A stretch of 64,000 bases of DNA. Source: Metridium senile (lineage: Eukaryota; Cnidaria; Anthozoa; Actiniaria; Metridiidae). Positions 10,301 through 25,300 of this stretch are shown one piece after another. Numbering within the stretch: position 1 is the stretch's first letter; each line of letters opens with the position of its first letter. The notes below the pieces were generated by a model, which worked only from the letters and a program-made list of their open reading frames with translations, was not told where the DNA came from and ran no database searches. Both the position numbers and the translations under genes were made by a program. The stretch is taken from NCBI GenBank assembly GCA_949775045.1, contig OX459096.1:36065816-36129815 (forward strand). The letters run 5' to 3'.

Positions 10301-13300
10301 CAAGAGATGACAACACACTCATGGACACAAAGTGGTCTTGTGTTTCGCTTGGAATAGGCGGCTTAACAAACACAAATAAAAAGGCTACATCAATTGTGAT
10401 AAATGAAACATTGAGAATTTGCCGACCTCCTCTTCGCTAAGGGTACTCTCCCAACACTGAATTAACAAGAACTGATTAAGCGAGGTCCTACGTTTGTATT
10501 AAATAAAAAAACCGTAAACTTTCAACTGGATCCTGTACTGGAGACCTTCTTTATTCTCCGTTAGCTTAGTTGTATTGTTTAACTTGAGGTCTTCTGTTGT
10601 TTCTATTGCTCTGTGTCAGGTACACGAAGCAAATAGGTACAGAAACTGCCAAAACATTGCAGTTACATGCCGATCTGAGGTGTATAAGGATTTTATTAAA
10701 TAGGTTTCACTGATTTTACCTTGCTAGGAGGCTCGTCCCCGTAACCACTTTCTTCGAAAAACCATTCATTCTAAGAATATATGAAAAATTGTCAGATATG
10801 GAATGCAATATATACTTCACACAAAAAAACTTATTTATTCACACAAAACTTATTTATTCACACAAAACGTATTTATTCACACAAAACTTATTTATTCACA
10901 CAAAACTTATTTATTCACACAAAACTTATTTATTCACACAAAACTTATTTATTCACACAAGACTTATTTATTCACACAAAAATTATTTATTCACACAAAA
11001 CTTATTTATTCACACAAAACTTATTTATTCACACAAAACTTATTTATTCACACAAAACGTATTTATTCACACAAAACTTATTTATTCACACAAAACTTAT
11101 TTATTCACACAAAACTTATTTATTCAAACAAAACTTATTTATTCACACAAAACTCAGAGTCCAACACTATAAATGATAAATGTCGTTGGCTTACATGAGT
11201 GAGTAGAGTCTCGACAATACGACATTGGTCCGACATGTCCTTCACCATGGAGATCATGGTATCTTCACCAGTACGTACTAGGGTGGGGCCAAACACGATA
11301 GCCAAGTTACGAGCTTCCATCTGGTGATAAAATACACGTTAGCACAGATTTCGTATGACTATGAAAAGCTAACGGCACGAACGCGGTCAAGACAAGGCAA
11401 GGCAACCTTCTAGAAAACATCACCAAACACTTATATATTTGAGTAACACCTAAAATATATATCAACTTGAAAAGAAGCATGTAAACCTTACCTTATTTGT
11501 ATCGGCGTTGTCAGAAATTCGTTTCAAGTGGGCCAACAGAAACTTCATTGTCTCAAAGCCGTATTCTGGTAACTCGTTTATCTATTATTACATACGTTAT
11601 ATGTTAATTGATATTCAGACGTATATTCTTAATTAGGGTAAAAGTTAGAAAAAAAGGAAAAAGTGGTGTCAATCAGAAGATGTTTCCCAATATGATCTCT
11701 GAATCACGTCTAGTTTTTCAGCCACAAAAAGAGATCTTGATGACGTCATATTAATGTCAAATGAGTAGCCAGTCCACTTACCAAGCATTTAAGAGCCCAC
11801 ATGCGTTCCACAGGATCTTCTTTCTTGTTAGCTTCAATAAAACCCTCATAAAGTTCTACAACACAAATAGATTAACAAATTTAAATGTTCCCTGAAGAGG
11901 TCATGAGAGTCCTTGATGTCAGATTCAGTTACCAAACTCGACATCTCTTCCTTGGGCTTCCTTTGTACCGGTTCTATTGACCAGGCTGAACAATAGACTA
12001 AACAGGAAGCCCAACGATGCCTGCAGAGGAGGCTAACAATGACAAGTTGTTTACCTGCAGTAACAAGCCCTTCGGGGAGTTTTCTTAGAAATTGTTTAAA
12101 CAAACTCGTGATATTATTGACGTCATTCCATTTCTAAGAAAACAAAAGAAATAATTAATAAGATACATGCAAGTTTTAACGATAGGTATTATAATGATAT
12201 TTGTAACACCGTAAAAAATGTTGACTTAACTTTACTGACGTTTCGAGATTTAGCCGTTCGTTGGAGTAAGGAGTAAGGGCTAAAGCTCGAAACGTCAGTA
12301 AAGTTAAGTCAACATTTTTTACTAGTTTACTCGCTAGTTTCCATTTACATGCAAGTTTGTTAATATCCAGTTTCTTTACTAACAAGAAAGGTTGAAAAAG
12401 TGGATTTAATCAAAGGCTCACCTCGTCATCAAAGTTAACATTCTCGGCACCTTTGCTGTTGATTTCTTCTTGTAGTGAAGTTACTGCAGCTGAATTCCCA
12501 GGTACTCTAGCAAGTAATCGAACATATTAGAAATGGCTAACTATAAAACTATCACACACAGAGTAAATACTCTAGCTCTTTTCAAAGTAAATATAACATG
12601 TAAGTTTCCAAAAATAAACCAATATATGTTAACAACAACAACAAAAAATACAAACCAATATAACAAGGTAAATATGGAACTTTAAGTACTTTTAATTTTC
12701 AATCTTAAAAGTGTTGAAGCATTAAAAAAATGATTTTGAATTTCAAACAAAAATGTTACTAAAACTACTTTGACAGGCTACTAGTTGGAAGCAAATGAAA
12801 AACAACGACTATTCTTACCTATAAACACCAACGCAATCGAATCCTTTATTCTCAACTACATAACAGCAATGCTCCACCAGTAGAGGAACAAACTATAAAA
12901 GAAAGACAAGTATAAAAATGTATGATTTCATAAGAGTCACAGCTGGTATCAAACTTACTTTGTTTGCTTTTGATGGAGGACATAGATCTAGTGGTACACC
13001 AATTGAATGACCTGAAAAACAAAACCACAAATAACTAACGATATTGATAATTACTAGCTTGCAAGTATTCAAACATACCGGCAATATGCCGCGTATATAG
13101 AGAATCAGCGAACACAGCGCATTTAGTCCATGTTTCTATCCAATTATTTCTATTTTTTGTCCCTTTTTGGTCTTTCTTTCTATCTTTTTCCTCTCTTTCT
13201 AAGTTTTTTTTTTATACTTATCTGTGTCTTTTTGTAGTACAATATAATGGTTGTCTCGCTATGAAGTACAGATATAAAGTAACTTTACCTTGTACATAGC

Positions 13301-16300
13301 TAACCATGTTAGGAAGTTGTTTTTTTCTTTTCTTGCTACTTTTATTCCATTTATTGTTTTTGTGGCCTTCGTCTGCAACAAATAATAGTTTAACAACCAC
13401 TTATCAATGGATGTTTTCCCAGGTTCGCAGTAAGTTTAGAGTTTAAGTGTTTTGAGTTGTTTCTTTTGGCAATGCAGCCTTTTTTTTTGCTTTTTGGAGA
13501 ATTTAGGATCTTGGGCTTCCTGTGTTAATTTTTTGACCGCGCGAAATATGGAGCTTCAAAACACGATATTTTCCCAAAACCCGAAAGAACGCCTATTTTG
13601 CAGGTTAGGCAAATGAAAATGTACTTACTCCTAAAAAGATTGACGCAGTGAACTGTGTATGTCAAACGGCCGAGAGGAACTGTAGGTCTTTTATATTGAC
13701 TATTTTATTTGCTTTTGGACAATAAATCGCTGTAGACATGACGTACTTACCTTTACTTTGTATTCCTGAGATATTTTTGAAGGATAAACTTTTCTTAAGA
13801 TTTGAGAAGTTAGACATTTTTGCACTGCTAGTAGTAGGCGTTAGCTTATGTCCAGATGAATGAGAGGTCCTGGAAATAGAATTAGTGTTCTCTACCATTA
13901 GATGTAAAATAAATAAGTAAAATTATCTGTGATTATACTAAGTTTTCTAATTTGAGTTAAATGTATACTGTGAGCAGGTCCTACGTTTCTCTCAGGATTA
14001 CGAGAAAAACGCTCGTCCGCACGGTATAATACGATGCTTTTCATGTAATCCAGAAGGGGGCAAAAAATATACGTGCTACAATTTCGTGTATTCCCGAGAA
14101 TGAATATTAGATAGAATATTATTAGTATACCAATGGTAGTATTAATAGAATTATTGGCCTTGTTAGTACATACCTATTTACGCTGAGTGTATTGTGTGCT
14201 AAAATATTATAGGTAGTTGTAGTGAATAATAGTCAAAAACAGTGATTTATATATCTATTTATTATACGCTGTATAATTACTGTGCGACTCGCCGTACCGT
14301 AGTCACTTACAAAAACGTTTGATGAATTTTTAACATTATTTTGACATTTTTTTTATCTCAATCGGACCAATTACAGACATCAAAGTTTCTAAAGTCTCCG
14401 CCTCTCGATATAAACTCCGCCTCTCGATATAAACTTGCACCTGATTGGTCCGATTGAGATGAAAAAATGTCAAAATAATGTCAAAAATTCATCAAAAGTT
14501 TTTGTAAGTGACTACGGTACGGCGAATCGCACAGTAAGTGCATGTGAAATATAAAAGCCAAGTTCTACTCACCCTGTGCTTTCCTGTTCTACGTTTCTCA
14601 TTCTTCGTATTATAAGGCTTTGGCTTGTCACACCAGACTCCTGACAAGAAGAAAGAAGATTGATTACCAAATGACATTATATACACCTATTTCAATGAAC
14701 GTTGTCCATCTGGAATGGTTGATCTGAGACCGATAGGAATTGTAGGAGATCATTAAATTCCAAATGTGTTGTTTTAATCACACTTGAATGGTGCTGAATT
14801 ATGGATAATAGTATTTCAGAAGTAAACATTAATATTCGAGCGTGATTATAATAGTGTATTTGCAGTTTAATGAGCTCCCACAATCGGTCTCAGATCGACC
14901 ATTCCAGATGGACAACGTTAATTGAAAAAGGTGTATACCTGTATACAATGTTTTCGAGTGGTATGCCGTGGAATATCCCATTCGTCAGGCGAGTGTGTAT
15001 GCAAAGAAAATACAAGTGACGAGTGGGATATTCACGGTATGTCACGAGAAAAAATATCCCACATTGTCTCATCGAAAGAGGCAGTTGAATACCGCCGAAT
15101 ATACAACGGCTTTCAAGCATTCTGATTGGCTGTATTTTATAGGTATGGGATAAAACAGCATACAAGATTTAAGACGGAGAGCTGAAAAGAGGACTTGCGC
15201 ACAAAGCGTCAGTAAGTACGGCACAAGTTTTTTGCAGTAACTTGTTCAATTTCCATCGTCAATCTTCCCTGTTCAAGACGTATTAAAAGCAATAGATAAA
15301 CAATTCATACTGTATTACTGTGCTTTCCCTGGCGTTCTACTTACATCTTCGTCTGGATTGTTGTTTGACTGTATCGTTTCTATCCACTTCATCATCGACA
15401 ATCGGTCTTCACACTAGAAACATTATATCAAATTGTAAACATATGGAAATCAAAATATGAGCAGAGTTGTGTACTAAACTATTCAATGTAAAGACACTTG
15501 TGAGACGTTAAACAAGTGATTTATTTTATGTATTTTATTAGTTTAATCATAAATATTTTTGCCGGTATACAGACCACATATTATTACTTCGGTGTTGTAT
15601 GAACTACGTTCGACTTAATATTTTTGTCAAGCAATCGAGATTGCTACATTATTAGCAACAACATGCACAAACAAATTCCATAAGCCGGTCCCTTCGATCT
15701 GTCGCATACAATGGTATTTTCGATTAAAGTTACCCAGTGGGTGCAGTACCTCAAGACGAGTTTGCTGACCATCCCACCCGGCTTTGGCGTCGTTTAGCAA
15801 AATCCACTATTTTCACTACTCAGTCTTCACCTTGGTCCAAGGCCAATAACAAATTAAACAACTATGTTGGTGTAAACGATTTCTATGTCCCATCCCCTTT
15901 GATAAAAGTCTTTACAATATATCTAAGCCGACTTACCTGAAACAGATACTCACAACCGTTAAACGTCGTGAGACGAAATACGTTTTTACGTTTGGTGTAA
16001 TCATGAGCAATGTCGACAATACAAGACTTGATGCTGATAGGCTGTTGATCATCACCACTGTCCCCCTAAACACATACATAGAAATCCGTTGAAAACGTTC
16101 AAACTATTAAAAACAAATGTTCAAAAACCGTTTACTTTCCATGTCTGTAAATAAATAACAATAAATATTTCGAATGCGAAAATGAAGTATTTGTCACTCC
16201 AAATATTTCGACCTCTATGTCCCCATTCCTTTCCCCGAAGAACGTACCAATTTCTCCCGGGGGGGGGGGGGGGGGGGGGGGGGGTTCTCCCTTTATCCAA

Positions 16301-19300
16301 GTGGTAGGGGTGATCGGCGTACCTTTTAGGGTTAAAATATTTCCAGTGCGTACCTTTTAGGGTCCATTTAGAGATTTGGCTCAAAAATCAGTTCTAAGGG
16401 TCGTTTTTACTCTGCTTTATTTGTATCTGAGCGTACCTTTTAGGGGTCATTTTCAAAATCTCCGCCGATCACCCCTACCACTTGGACAAAGGGAGTACCC
16501 CCCCCCCCCCCCGGGCAATTTCTTCTAACGGAATTCACCTCGCAGTGTATATTCACTAAAGTTATCGCACATTTTACTCCACTCGTTTACTTACAAAAAA
16601 CCGACATGTGCTTAGGCAGGGCTAGAAGTAGGAAAACAATTTTGACCTGCCACTTAAAGAAACAGCAAAAGATGATTTCCAATAAATATGGACTACAATT
16701 GTATTATCCATTTGGCAGTTCATAATTATAAAATAAGAATTTGGCCTGGCATTTGGCCAATGAAGGCAGCCATTTTGAGCATTGTCAGGTACATTATAAA
16801 AACCGTTGGTACAAAAGTTAATTTAGGGGGCGTTATTACAATTGACTGAAGGTATCCTTGACAACGGCTCACATACCAGTTTTGTCTGATGTGCAGAATC
16901 TCTGTCTTTATGGAAATATAGTACATGTCCACGCAGTAAGCAATACACAGCCTTCCATGAACGAACACTAGATCGCTGTTAACAGAGAGAGAATGGATAA
17001 ATGAATGATTAATGAATGAACAAGTAAAAGAAAGAATGAATAAAACAAAAATCAATTAACAAACAAGCACACAAATAATTAAACCAACAAATGAACAATA
17101 GGTAATAGAATGAAATGAATAAATGAGTAATACAATGAAATTAGTAAAAAAGGTTGATATAACGAGCATATGAATAATTAAGTAAATAACTCCATGATAA
17201 AATAAATAAGTAGACAAGCCAAAACAAAATTGAGAAGACGATTAAATAAATGACAAAATCAAAACATTTTGACCACAGGTGCACCAGGTGTTCTTCAAAA
17301 CACTTCATAACAAATCAAATAATAATCTAATATAATAATAAATTACAAAATATGATTCATGCTACCTTTCCGCCACCACCAACGACCAGCTTTTTCCATA
17401 GAAACCCTTCATTAATAACCTGTCAAGAAATAGTTACAACAACGATATGAATCAAAATTCAACATCTCAATATATACAATCTTTATTCTTCTTTATTCTT
17501 CCTCATTTTATTTTTTTTAATTGTAAATCGTATTAATAAATTGTGTTCATCAACTGAGATATTGTGCTGCAAACTCCGAAAAATCGCTCGATAAGAAAAA
17601 TCATCTAGGCGTTCCTCGTCGCGCGCAGAAAGGATGCGTAATGTCATTATCAGGTAAACCCTACCTCCATATGCCCAGGGAGAGCTTCACTATTTGGTTC
17701 CTCTTCTTCTTTCATTCCATCTAGAGCAATGCGAGGTGATGTAGATGACGAGGTAGCCATTACGTACGATATACGTCTACCAAGGCGAGGTGCATGAGCA
17801 TCGTCAACTAAACCAGACTCACTGTCTACAAATATCTACAAGAAACCAAATTACAGTTAGATAAAGAACATTAAAAAGCCACATTGTACAAGATGGATAT
17901 TAATATTAATCTAATTACACGTTGATATTTTTTGTGAACTTATTTAAAAAAATCTTGATGGAAACTAGCGAGTAAACTGTTTGATATAAATGATAGGTAA
18001 TATATAATGAAATTTGTAACACCGTAAAAAATGTTGACTTAACTTTACTGACGTTTCGAGCTTTAGCCCTTCGTCTGAGTAAAAGGGACAAATACACAAG
18101 TAATAATTCAACAAGTTTTTATGTATGCACATACTTTTTGGATATTGAAGCCACTGTTAGTTACGAAAAAGTTACAAGAAACTTGCTGATATTAAACTGC
18201 AAATTTACTAAGAGATTGAAAAAATTACCAGACAGATGTATTTATACCAAACACAAGCAGACATATAGATCCACAACAAAAATTAACATAATCAATCAAC
18301 ACCATATTGAAACTGATAAACAACAAACAAAAGATCACTAAATTGATTCAAAATATATAGATAACATATTTCTGGGCTAAAAATGTAGTTATAAATATAA
18401 TAAATATGATCTAAATTTTAAAAGAACATTTAGACATAATGAGTAAAAAATAAAAAAAGAACATCACAAAACAAGCAACATTCAAACAACACCATAACGA
18501 AATAAACACAAATACAAGCAAATAAATATGAATACAAACAAACAAACAAACAAACAAACAAACAAACAAGAAAACCCAGAACTGAACAAAATAATAATTA
18601 AAAAAAAGAACATAACAGAGCTAAGCAAAATAAAACAAACCATTGATTGATTGATTGGCTAGAAATAAGGCATTTAGTAATAAAAGTGGTATACCTCATC
18701 TTCATCCATTGGTCCTTCTTCCTTGGGTGTATCCTGACATATCTCCGTTCCAGAGGACACATGGACCATCATAGGAGTCATGAACGTTGACGACAGTGCA
18801 GACGACAATGTCGGTGTTTTCTTATCAACATTCCCTTGTGTGCTGGCCACAGGTTTTGAAGTTGGTGAATTAGCTGCATTAGTAGCCATAAGATATGATG
18901 TCCGTCGATGTCTGGGGCTAGTACCAGCTTGTTGGGCTCGTCTTTCTTCAAACGTTGGCTGGTTTCTACTGACTGCAAACCGATCACCTGATTCATTAGA
19001 TATGGATATTTGGAGCTCTTCTGATGCATTTTGGTTGGTATACACAGACACTTGGTTAGTCTGTCGAGGTATTTTCGCAGGTTGTGGAGCATCAATGTCT
19101 CCTGTAGGCTGGCTCTCTAGTAACGTTGCACCTACTGTAGACGATTGAAACCCTCCTGGTGCACGTTCACGATTAATATGTGAAGATATAGTCCTGACAA
19201 GAAATGATGAAGATTCCTCTATACTTGGCCTTCTCTTCGGCTCCCTAGCAACAGGTTGTCTTGACATAAACTCTGAGTTAGTACTAACATTGACAGTGGA

Positions 19301-22300
19301 TAGACTATCTGAGGCAACAACACGAGATGATGATATCACATACGGGGGTTTGCTATCTGATTGACTAATATTGATTTCTAATGAATTCTCATTTATGGAT
19401 ATCTGAGGGCTGTGTGTTGATGATCGCTGTTGATGTCCTTCTTGCCATCTTTCAAACCCTTCCATCTCAACACAAGGTAAAGACTTAGACCGTGACTTGC
19501 TTTGATCCACGACCTCCAACTGGTCTAAATTGTTCCCTCTTTGAAAGTGTAAAGCTTTTGGTTTCCCTGTGTAATCAGTGGTCGCAAAGAAGAAGGTCCC
19601 ACCACCAGGAGGCCTGGATCCTTGGCTGTTCTTTCTGCTCTCATCACTGTTATTATTGACTTCATCATATTTATTCGATACCACATGGTAATTCCTGTTC
19701 TCCTGTGCACTTCTGTCTACAGAAGCCCTCCTCGTAACCACTGTAGGTACTACTTCATCAGGGGGGTCACTGATATTGACCATTAATGATGCGCTGTTTT
19801 GTGTATCATGGGAGGGGTGGCTAGGGGCAATTTTCACAGTTGATGTAATACTTGGGGATGTATTTGATGTAAATGTGTCTGTAGGCTTTGGTTTGGTAGG
19901 AGGTGGATGATTCACAGGGACTACTGGGCTGACCTAATAAAACAATAATAATATTAAGAGGGAGGGAAAGCTGCTGCTAGTGATCATTTTTCTAATTATG
20001 ACAAACTAGAATATTCTTTATTCTTCGGTAAAAAATTACAGAATCACCTTAATTACACTTTATAACTGTCAATCAACTGGCACTTACTAATTGTAGAACA
20101 CATTTTTCTTTGGGTACAATACCAAGCTCAACACTTTTATGACTGAAATTAAACACATAGACATTTTACATTATTGCATGTATAAAATAAGACAGATTAC
20201 TAAACATTCAATTAGATGTCTATATACCTTTTTTGAATGATCTCTATAACTTGTTTGTATGACTTGTTTGCTGTTGGCATACCATTAACAGATACCACCT
20301 GGTCACCTATGAAATAGAACAGAACTTGATGACTGCCTTCTATATATCACAAGGGTGGGGAGGGTGGGGGAGATTGTTGGCATACCATTAACAGATACCA
20401 CTTGGTCGCCTATTAAATGGAACATAACTTAATGACATTTACTCTGGAATGACTGCCTTCTATATATCACAAGCAGATTCAGCGGGGTGGGGAGGGTGAG
20501 GGAGATTGTTGGCATAACATTAACAGATACCACTTGATCACCTATGAAATGGAACAGAACTTAATAACACTCAGGATTGACTGCCTTCTATATATCACAA
20601 GCAGATTCAGTGAGGATGAGGGGGGGGGGGGGGGGGAGGGGGGGGCATTATTATTATCACCTCAACATCCAACAAAACAGATAACAAAAAATGGTTTAAT
20701 ATCACAAATTGGCTACTCAAAAGGGGGTGGTAAGTCACCCAAATCTGTGCTTGCATATAAAGACTAGTTAGGAACACCAAGTATAGGGTATCTTCACATC
20801 GTTTTAGGGGGATTTCATTATTAGTGTTTGTGTGTGTGTGTGTAGGGGGGAAGGGGGTATGGGAGGAGTTACATTACTTTTCAAAGCTATATTGGGGGTG
20901 CTGTTATGATTTTGATGATTAGGAAGGGGGATTGGTGGGTATTATTGGGGAAAAAGAGGAGTGATTTTGCCGACCGCCCTATCTATACACTAGTAAATGA
21001 AAGTCTGGGCTTACAAAAATACTATAGACATTTTTCTTTTTTATGAAATTCTGATTTTAATATCCCTTTTGGACATAGAAGCATAAGCACTCTTGGCAAT
21101 AATTATTTCAGAAAAAAAAGTAGGCAATGCATTCTGGTACTTTTTCAGGTATCATTTAATGCTAAGTTTTTGATGTATTTATGAATGAGCAGGAATTCAA
21201 GGAAAATGATAAAATGTCTGTAGTAACAATCTTAACCACCTCAAACTAGTAAAGGCCCGGGCAAACTGTTTCAACATTTGCTACAACATCCAATTAATTT
21301 TGTTGAATGGCAATGTTTAAACGCTTTTAAACTCTTTCAACATTGTTGAAACGTGTTGAATCAATGGTGAATTGGTGTTGAAAGAGTTTAAAAGCGTTTA
21401 AACATTGCTTTTTCAACAAAATCCAATGGATGTTGAAGCAAATGTTGAAACCATTTGCCCGGGACTTAAGTCTACAATGTGTAAATAATTAAACACTCAA
21501 TAATAATTAAGATACTTTAAAGAGTCTATAAAAACTCAATAATTAAAACCAGATGTGTCTACTATTGAATACTAGTCTATATAATATTTAATCAGCGGCT
21601 TAATGCATGTAGTAATAGCATACCTGATGAAAGACCAGCTTTGTCTGCAGGTCCATTAGGAGAAACTTGTCTAACAAATATAGTGTCAATTGGTTGGCCT
21701 TTAGGTGGTTCATTGTCAATGCCATTTACAGTACGGTTCTGTTGAAAAGACAAGAAATATCAACAGGATGAATGCTATGGATCCCATATCACTTCAGCCT
21801 TCAGGGCTTTGCAATATAAATACAAAGCACAAAATATGTCTGAAGGCTGGTGCAAACGCACGCAACATTGTTGGACCAACATGGTTGCTCCAACATGTTG
21901 GGCCTGTTTAAACACCCTGTTGGATGATGTTGGATGAAACTCATCCAACATCTCTTTTGTTCTTGTGTTCAACGAACTGTATTGCAACAATGTTGGCCAA
22001 CAATGTTGCGTGCGTTTGCTCGGGCCTTGACCTGGTATTACTGTTTGTAATTGTAATTATATTTGCAATAAAAGTTAAAGTTGACCAACCCCATTTGATG
22101 GTACAGATCGTATCACTTCAGGAGGATAAACTACAAAATGTCTCAATGTAAAACCAAAGCTATTGCTGATACGATGTAGAACCACTGTCTTTGGTGCGAT
22201 GGTTTTCTTATGGCTTCCATTAGAATCTGCTGTAACCAGCTGAACGTCCTGGTAAAACAACAACACCATACATATACTTTAAACAGGTTCCCATTTAAAT

Positions 22301-25300
22301 CTGTACTTTCCCATTTAAATCTGTACTTATGCAAATTTTGTTGATGTGTGCTAAACACACAGATCAACCAATCAGAGAAGTTCATTTCAGAAATAATATA
22401 CTCTGATTGGTTGATCTGTGTGTTTAGCACACATCAACAAAATTTGCATAAGTACAGATTTAAATGGGAAAGTACAGATTTAAATGGGAAAGTACAGATT
22501 TAAATGGGAACCTGTTTTTAATAGTATTTCAATAGTGTACTTTTCAATTATTCTCATTGAGCTATATTATCAGGTAAACAACAACCTTTTAAAAACAGCA
22601 AAAAGCTATTATTATACAGCTATTTCCAAAAAGGTTGGTGAAGTTTTTGTTGCATGTTGCTTATCAAGCTTGAAATATGTTATATTCATATGTGAATAAT
22701 ATCAGCACAGAATAAAATTTGTTGGAGAACCCTGTAGACAAGGTTTGGAAAAATTCAATATTGCTGTGACCATTCCCTGCCTTGGTATGTAACAAGCAAA
22801 AAAAGTTTAACCAACCATCTGTGAAATAGCTGTATAGATTATTTGCTGTTTAGGGTAAGCCTCAATGTACCCTGCGAGCAGAGATTTCTTTCTCTCTTAC
22901 CTGGAACGTCGAGGAAAGAAACCTCTGCCAGCACCCGGTTATTTACATTTAAGTTTCTAGATGTAAAACATTATGGGCTATCTAATTATAAACTGGTTTT
23001 AAACTGGTTTTTCAACCATGTGATGACAGAAAACATCACTTTCCCAAGCGTTAATTAACGTTGATGTTTATTTTTGATTTCAATAAGTTGAGGCCGGGAC
23101 CAGCAAGATTTAACATTAACGATCGCTGTAGCTCTACGCAACATTAGATTTAATCTAAAGGCTAAACAATGTTGTTCCTATATTTCTTAATTGGAGTTTT
23201 TGACGACATCTAACGGACAGCATTTCCCCATCTTTGCACGAAATACGATATTTTAACTTGTCACACCAAAACCCAATTGATTGACCTTTGGAAAAGAAAA
23301 CGTGCATGCTCAAAAGGATTCATTGCGGGTGCCGGCAGAGGTTTCTTTTCTCGTTGTTCTAGGTAGGAGAAAGGAACCTCTGCTTGCAGGGTAGCCTCAA
23401 TAATGATGTTATCACAATGAGTTGTCATCACCAGTCATTGACAACCTAACTCATTCATCATCACCATCAATCATTGACATGGCTACTTATTGACACTGTC
23501 ATCACTATCAATTATCAGCATCGTTTATATTTAATGTAAAATGTAGGATGGACAGGAAGTATGGGCACGAACTTATGGTGTCACATGACATTTCATTTAG
23601 TGTTAATGTCTTTTTGGTGAACAATATTAATGACATTGACTTAATTTCACTCAAATAGTATTTTCAAATTGCACAACTTGCTATGATTTATTTAACCATA
23701 AGAATGAGTATATTCATAACCATATTACGACATTAATGCGACCTCAACATTAAATAGGGCTTAAATGCATATATACTAAAAAAAGAAAGTAATTGAACTT
23801 GGATCTTCTAGAAGGTTATGTACAGCAACGCCCAAAACACACCTACATTGAAATACACATTATTTCTGGAATATTCTGATGAGAGTCTTAAGTTAACATA
23901 AGTTTCAGTATCATCCTTAAATGAAATACAAACTAGAAACACCAAATATATGAAGTAGTTCATACAGACATAAAGTTCTATCAATGCATTACTGAACAAC
24001 ATTTTATAAACTTTCACAATAATACTAGCATTAGAACAGATGAAAAATTATCCTGATAACATATTTTCAGTTTTTGCTATGAATAAGAAAACAAAACAAT
24101 CTTTTTAACAATTTTTATGTATTTTTTAACAATTATAAAACTCATGATGCATAATCAATGAGAAATTGAAAAAACTGTAAAGGAGGTTGTATATCTCATA
24201 CAGATTCATCCTGATCTGCATTTAAGTTTTAACTTTAAAATTTACTCAGACAAATCTTTTATCTTGACAATTTTTGTAAAATATGAAAGAGCTAACATTG
24301 AAGTTTCATAAGTACTATACAAAAAGAGTACGATTTTCAACCTTTATTAAAGTAATAAACATGCATACAATATTTGTGTCTGTTCTGTATAAGATATACA
24401 GCAGCGAATCCTCGACTTGAAGATATTGTATATGCTACTGTATATCCCATACTGATTGGCTGATTGATACATGTTTATTATTTAAAGTTTGAAAATCGTA
24501 CTCTTTTGAAAAGTCATCATTATCAAAAAAAAGTTATATAACATTTAATATAATAAAGACTTTGACTAATGCACCAGATAACTACTTAGAAGATTATCAT
24601 AAACAATAATTATGATAAACAGCTTTGTATGTTTCTTATTAATATCATACAGTATCTCCACAAACAATGATCTCATCAAGATTAACCTTATAATATATAA
24701 TCCAGGCTGAAAAGGCAGACTGACCAGGTCATTAATCAGTGAAATTAATAATTTTGCCAAGACTACAGTCAGTTAATCATCAGATTAAATACTGGAGGGG
24801 CAAAGAGGTCAGATTTAGCAATTGTGAACGATAAGGATTGTCTAAGACATGATTATTACAAAAATGATAGGCAGACTATGATGTGTATCATTGTCATTTA
24901 TTATATATTTGAGATACTATGCGCGTTGTGATTGGTCGAGCACTGTGCTTTATAGGTGAACGGAGCACAGTTGTGATGACATCATCACGAATCTCTGTCA
25001 CGCACCGAACTCGATTTCTTTCAAGCTCTGGCAAAATTAGAAAACAAAACACTAAAATAAGATATTTTAAATCAGGAAATATTGAGAATCAGCCTATTTT
25101 CACACAGAAATACAATCTATTGTTTATATTTAGAAGGCAAAGTGAAGTTTCAAAAGAAAAAAAACGTAAAATACAACCAAAAAGTCACCAAAAAACAAAT
25201 CGCAAAATATATAGGACTCAAAACCGGCCAAATATAAAATTACACCAAACTTGATGATTTCAAGACTTCTTCAAAAAGCATAGCTTTCCAAACGATCCCT

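Noticed and set aside
10781..11198. Three overlapping plus-strand frames of about 130 codons
   Set aside because: They are generated by the 19-bp minisatellite; same peptide in every frame, no other coding sign.
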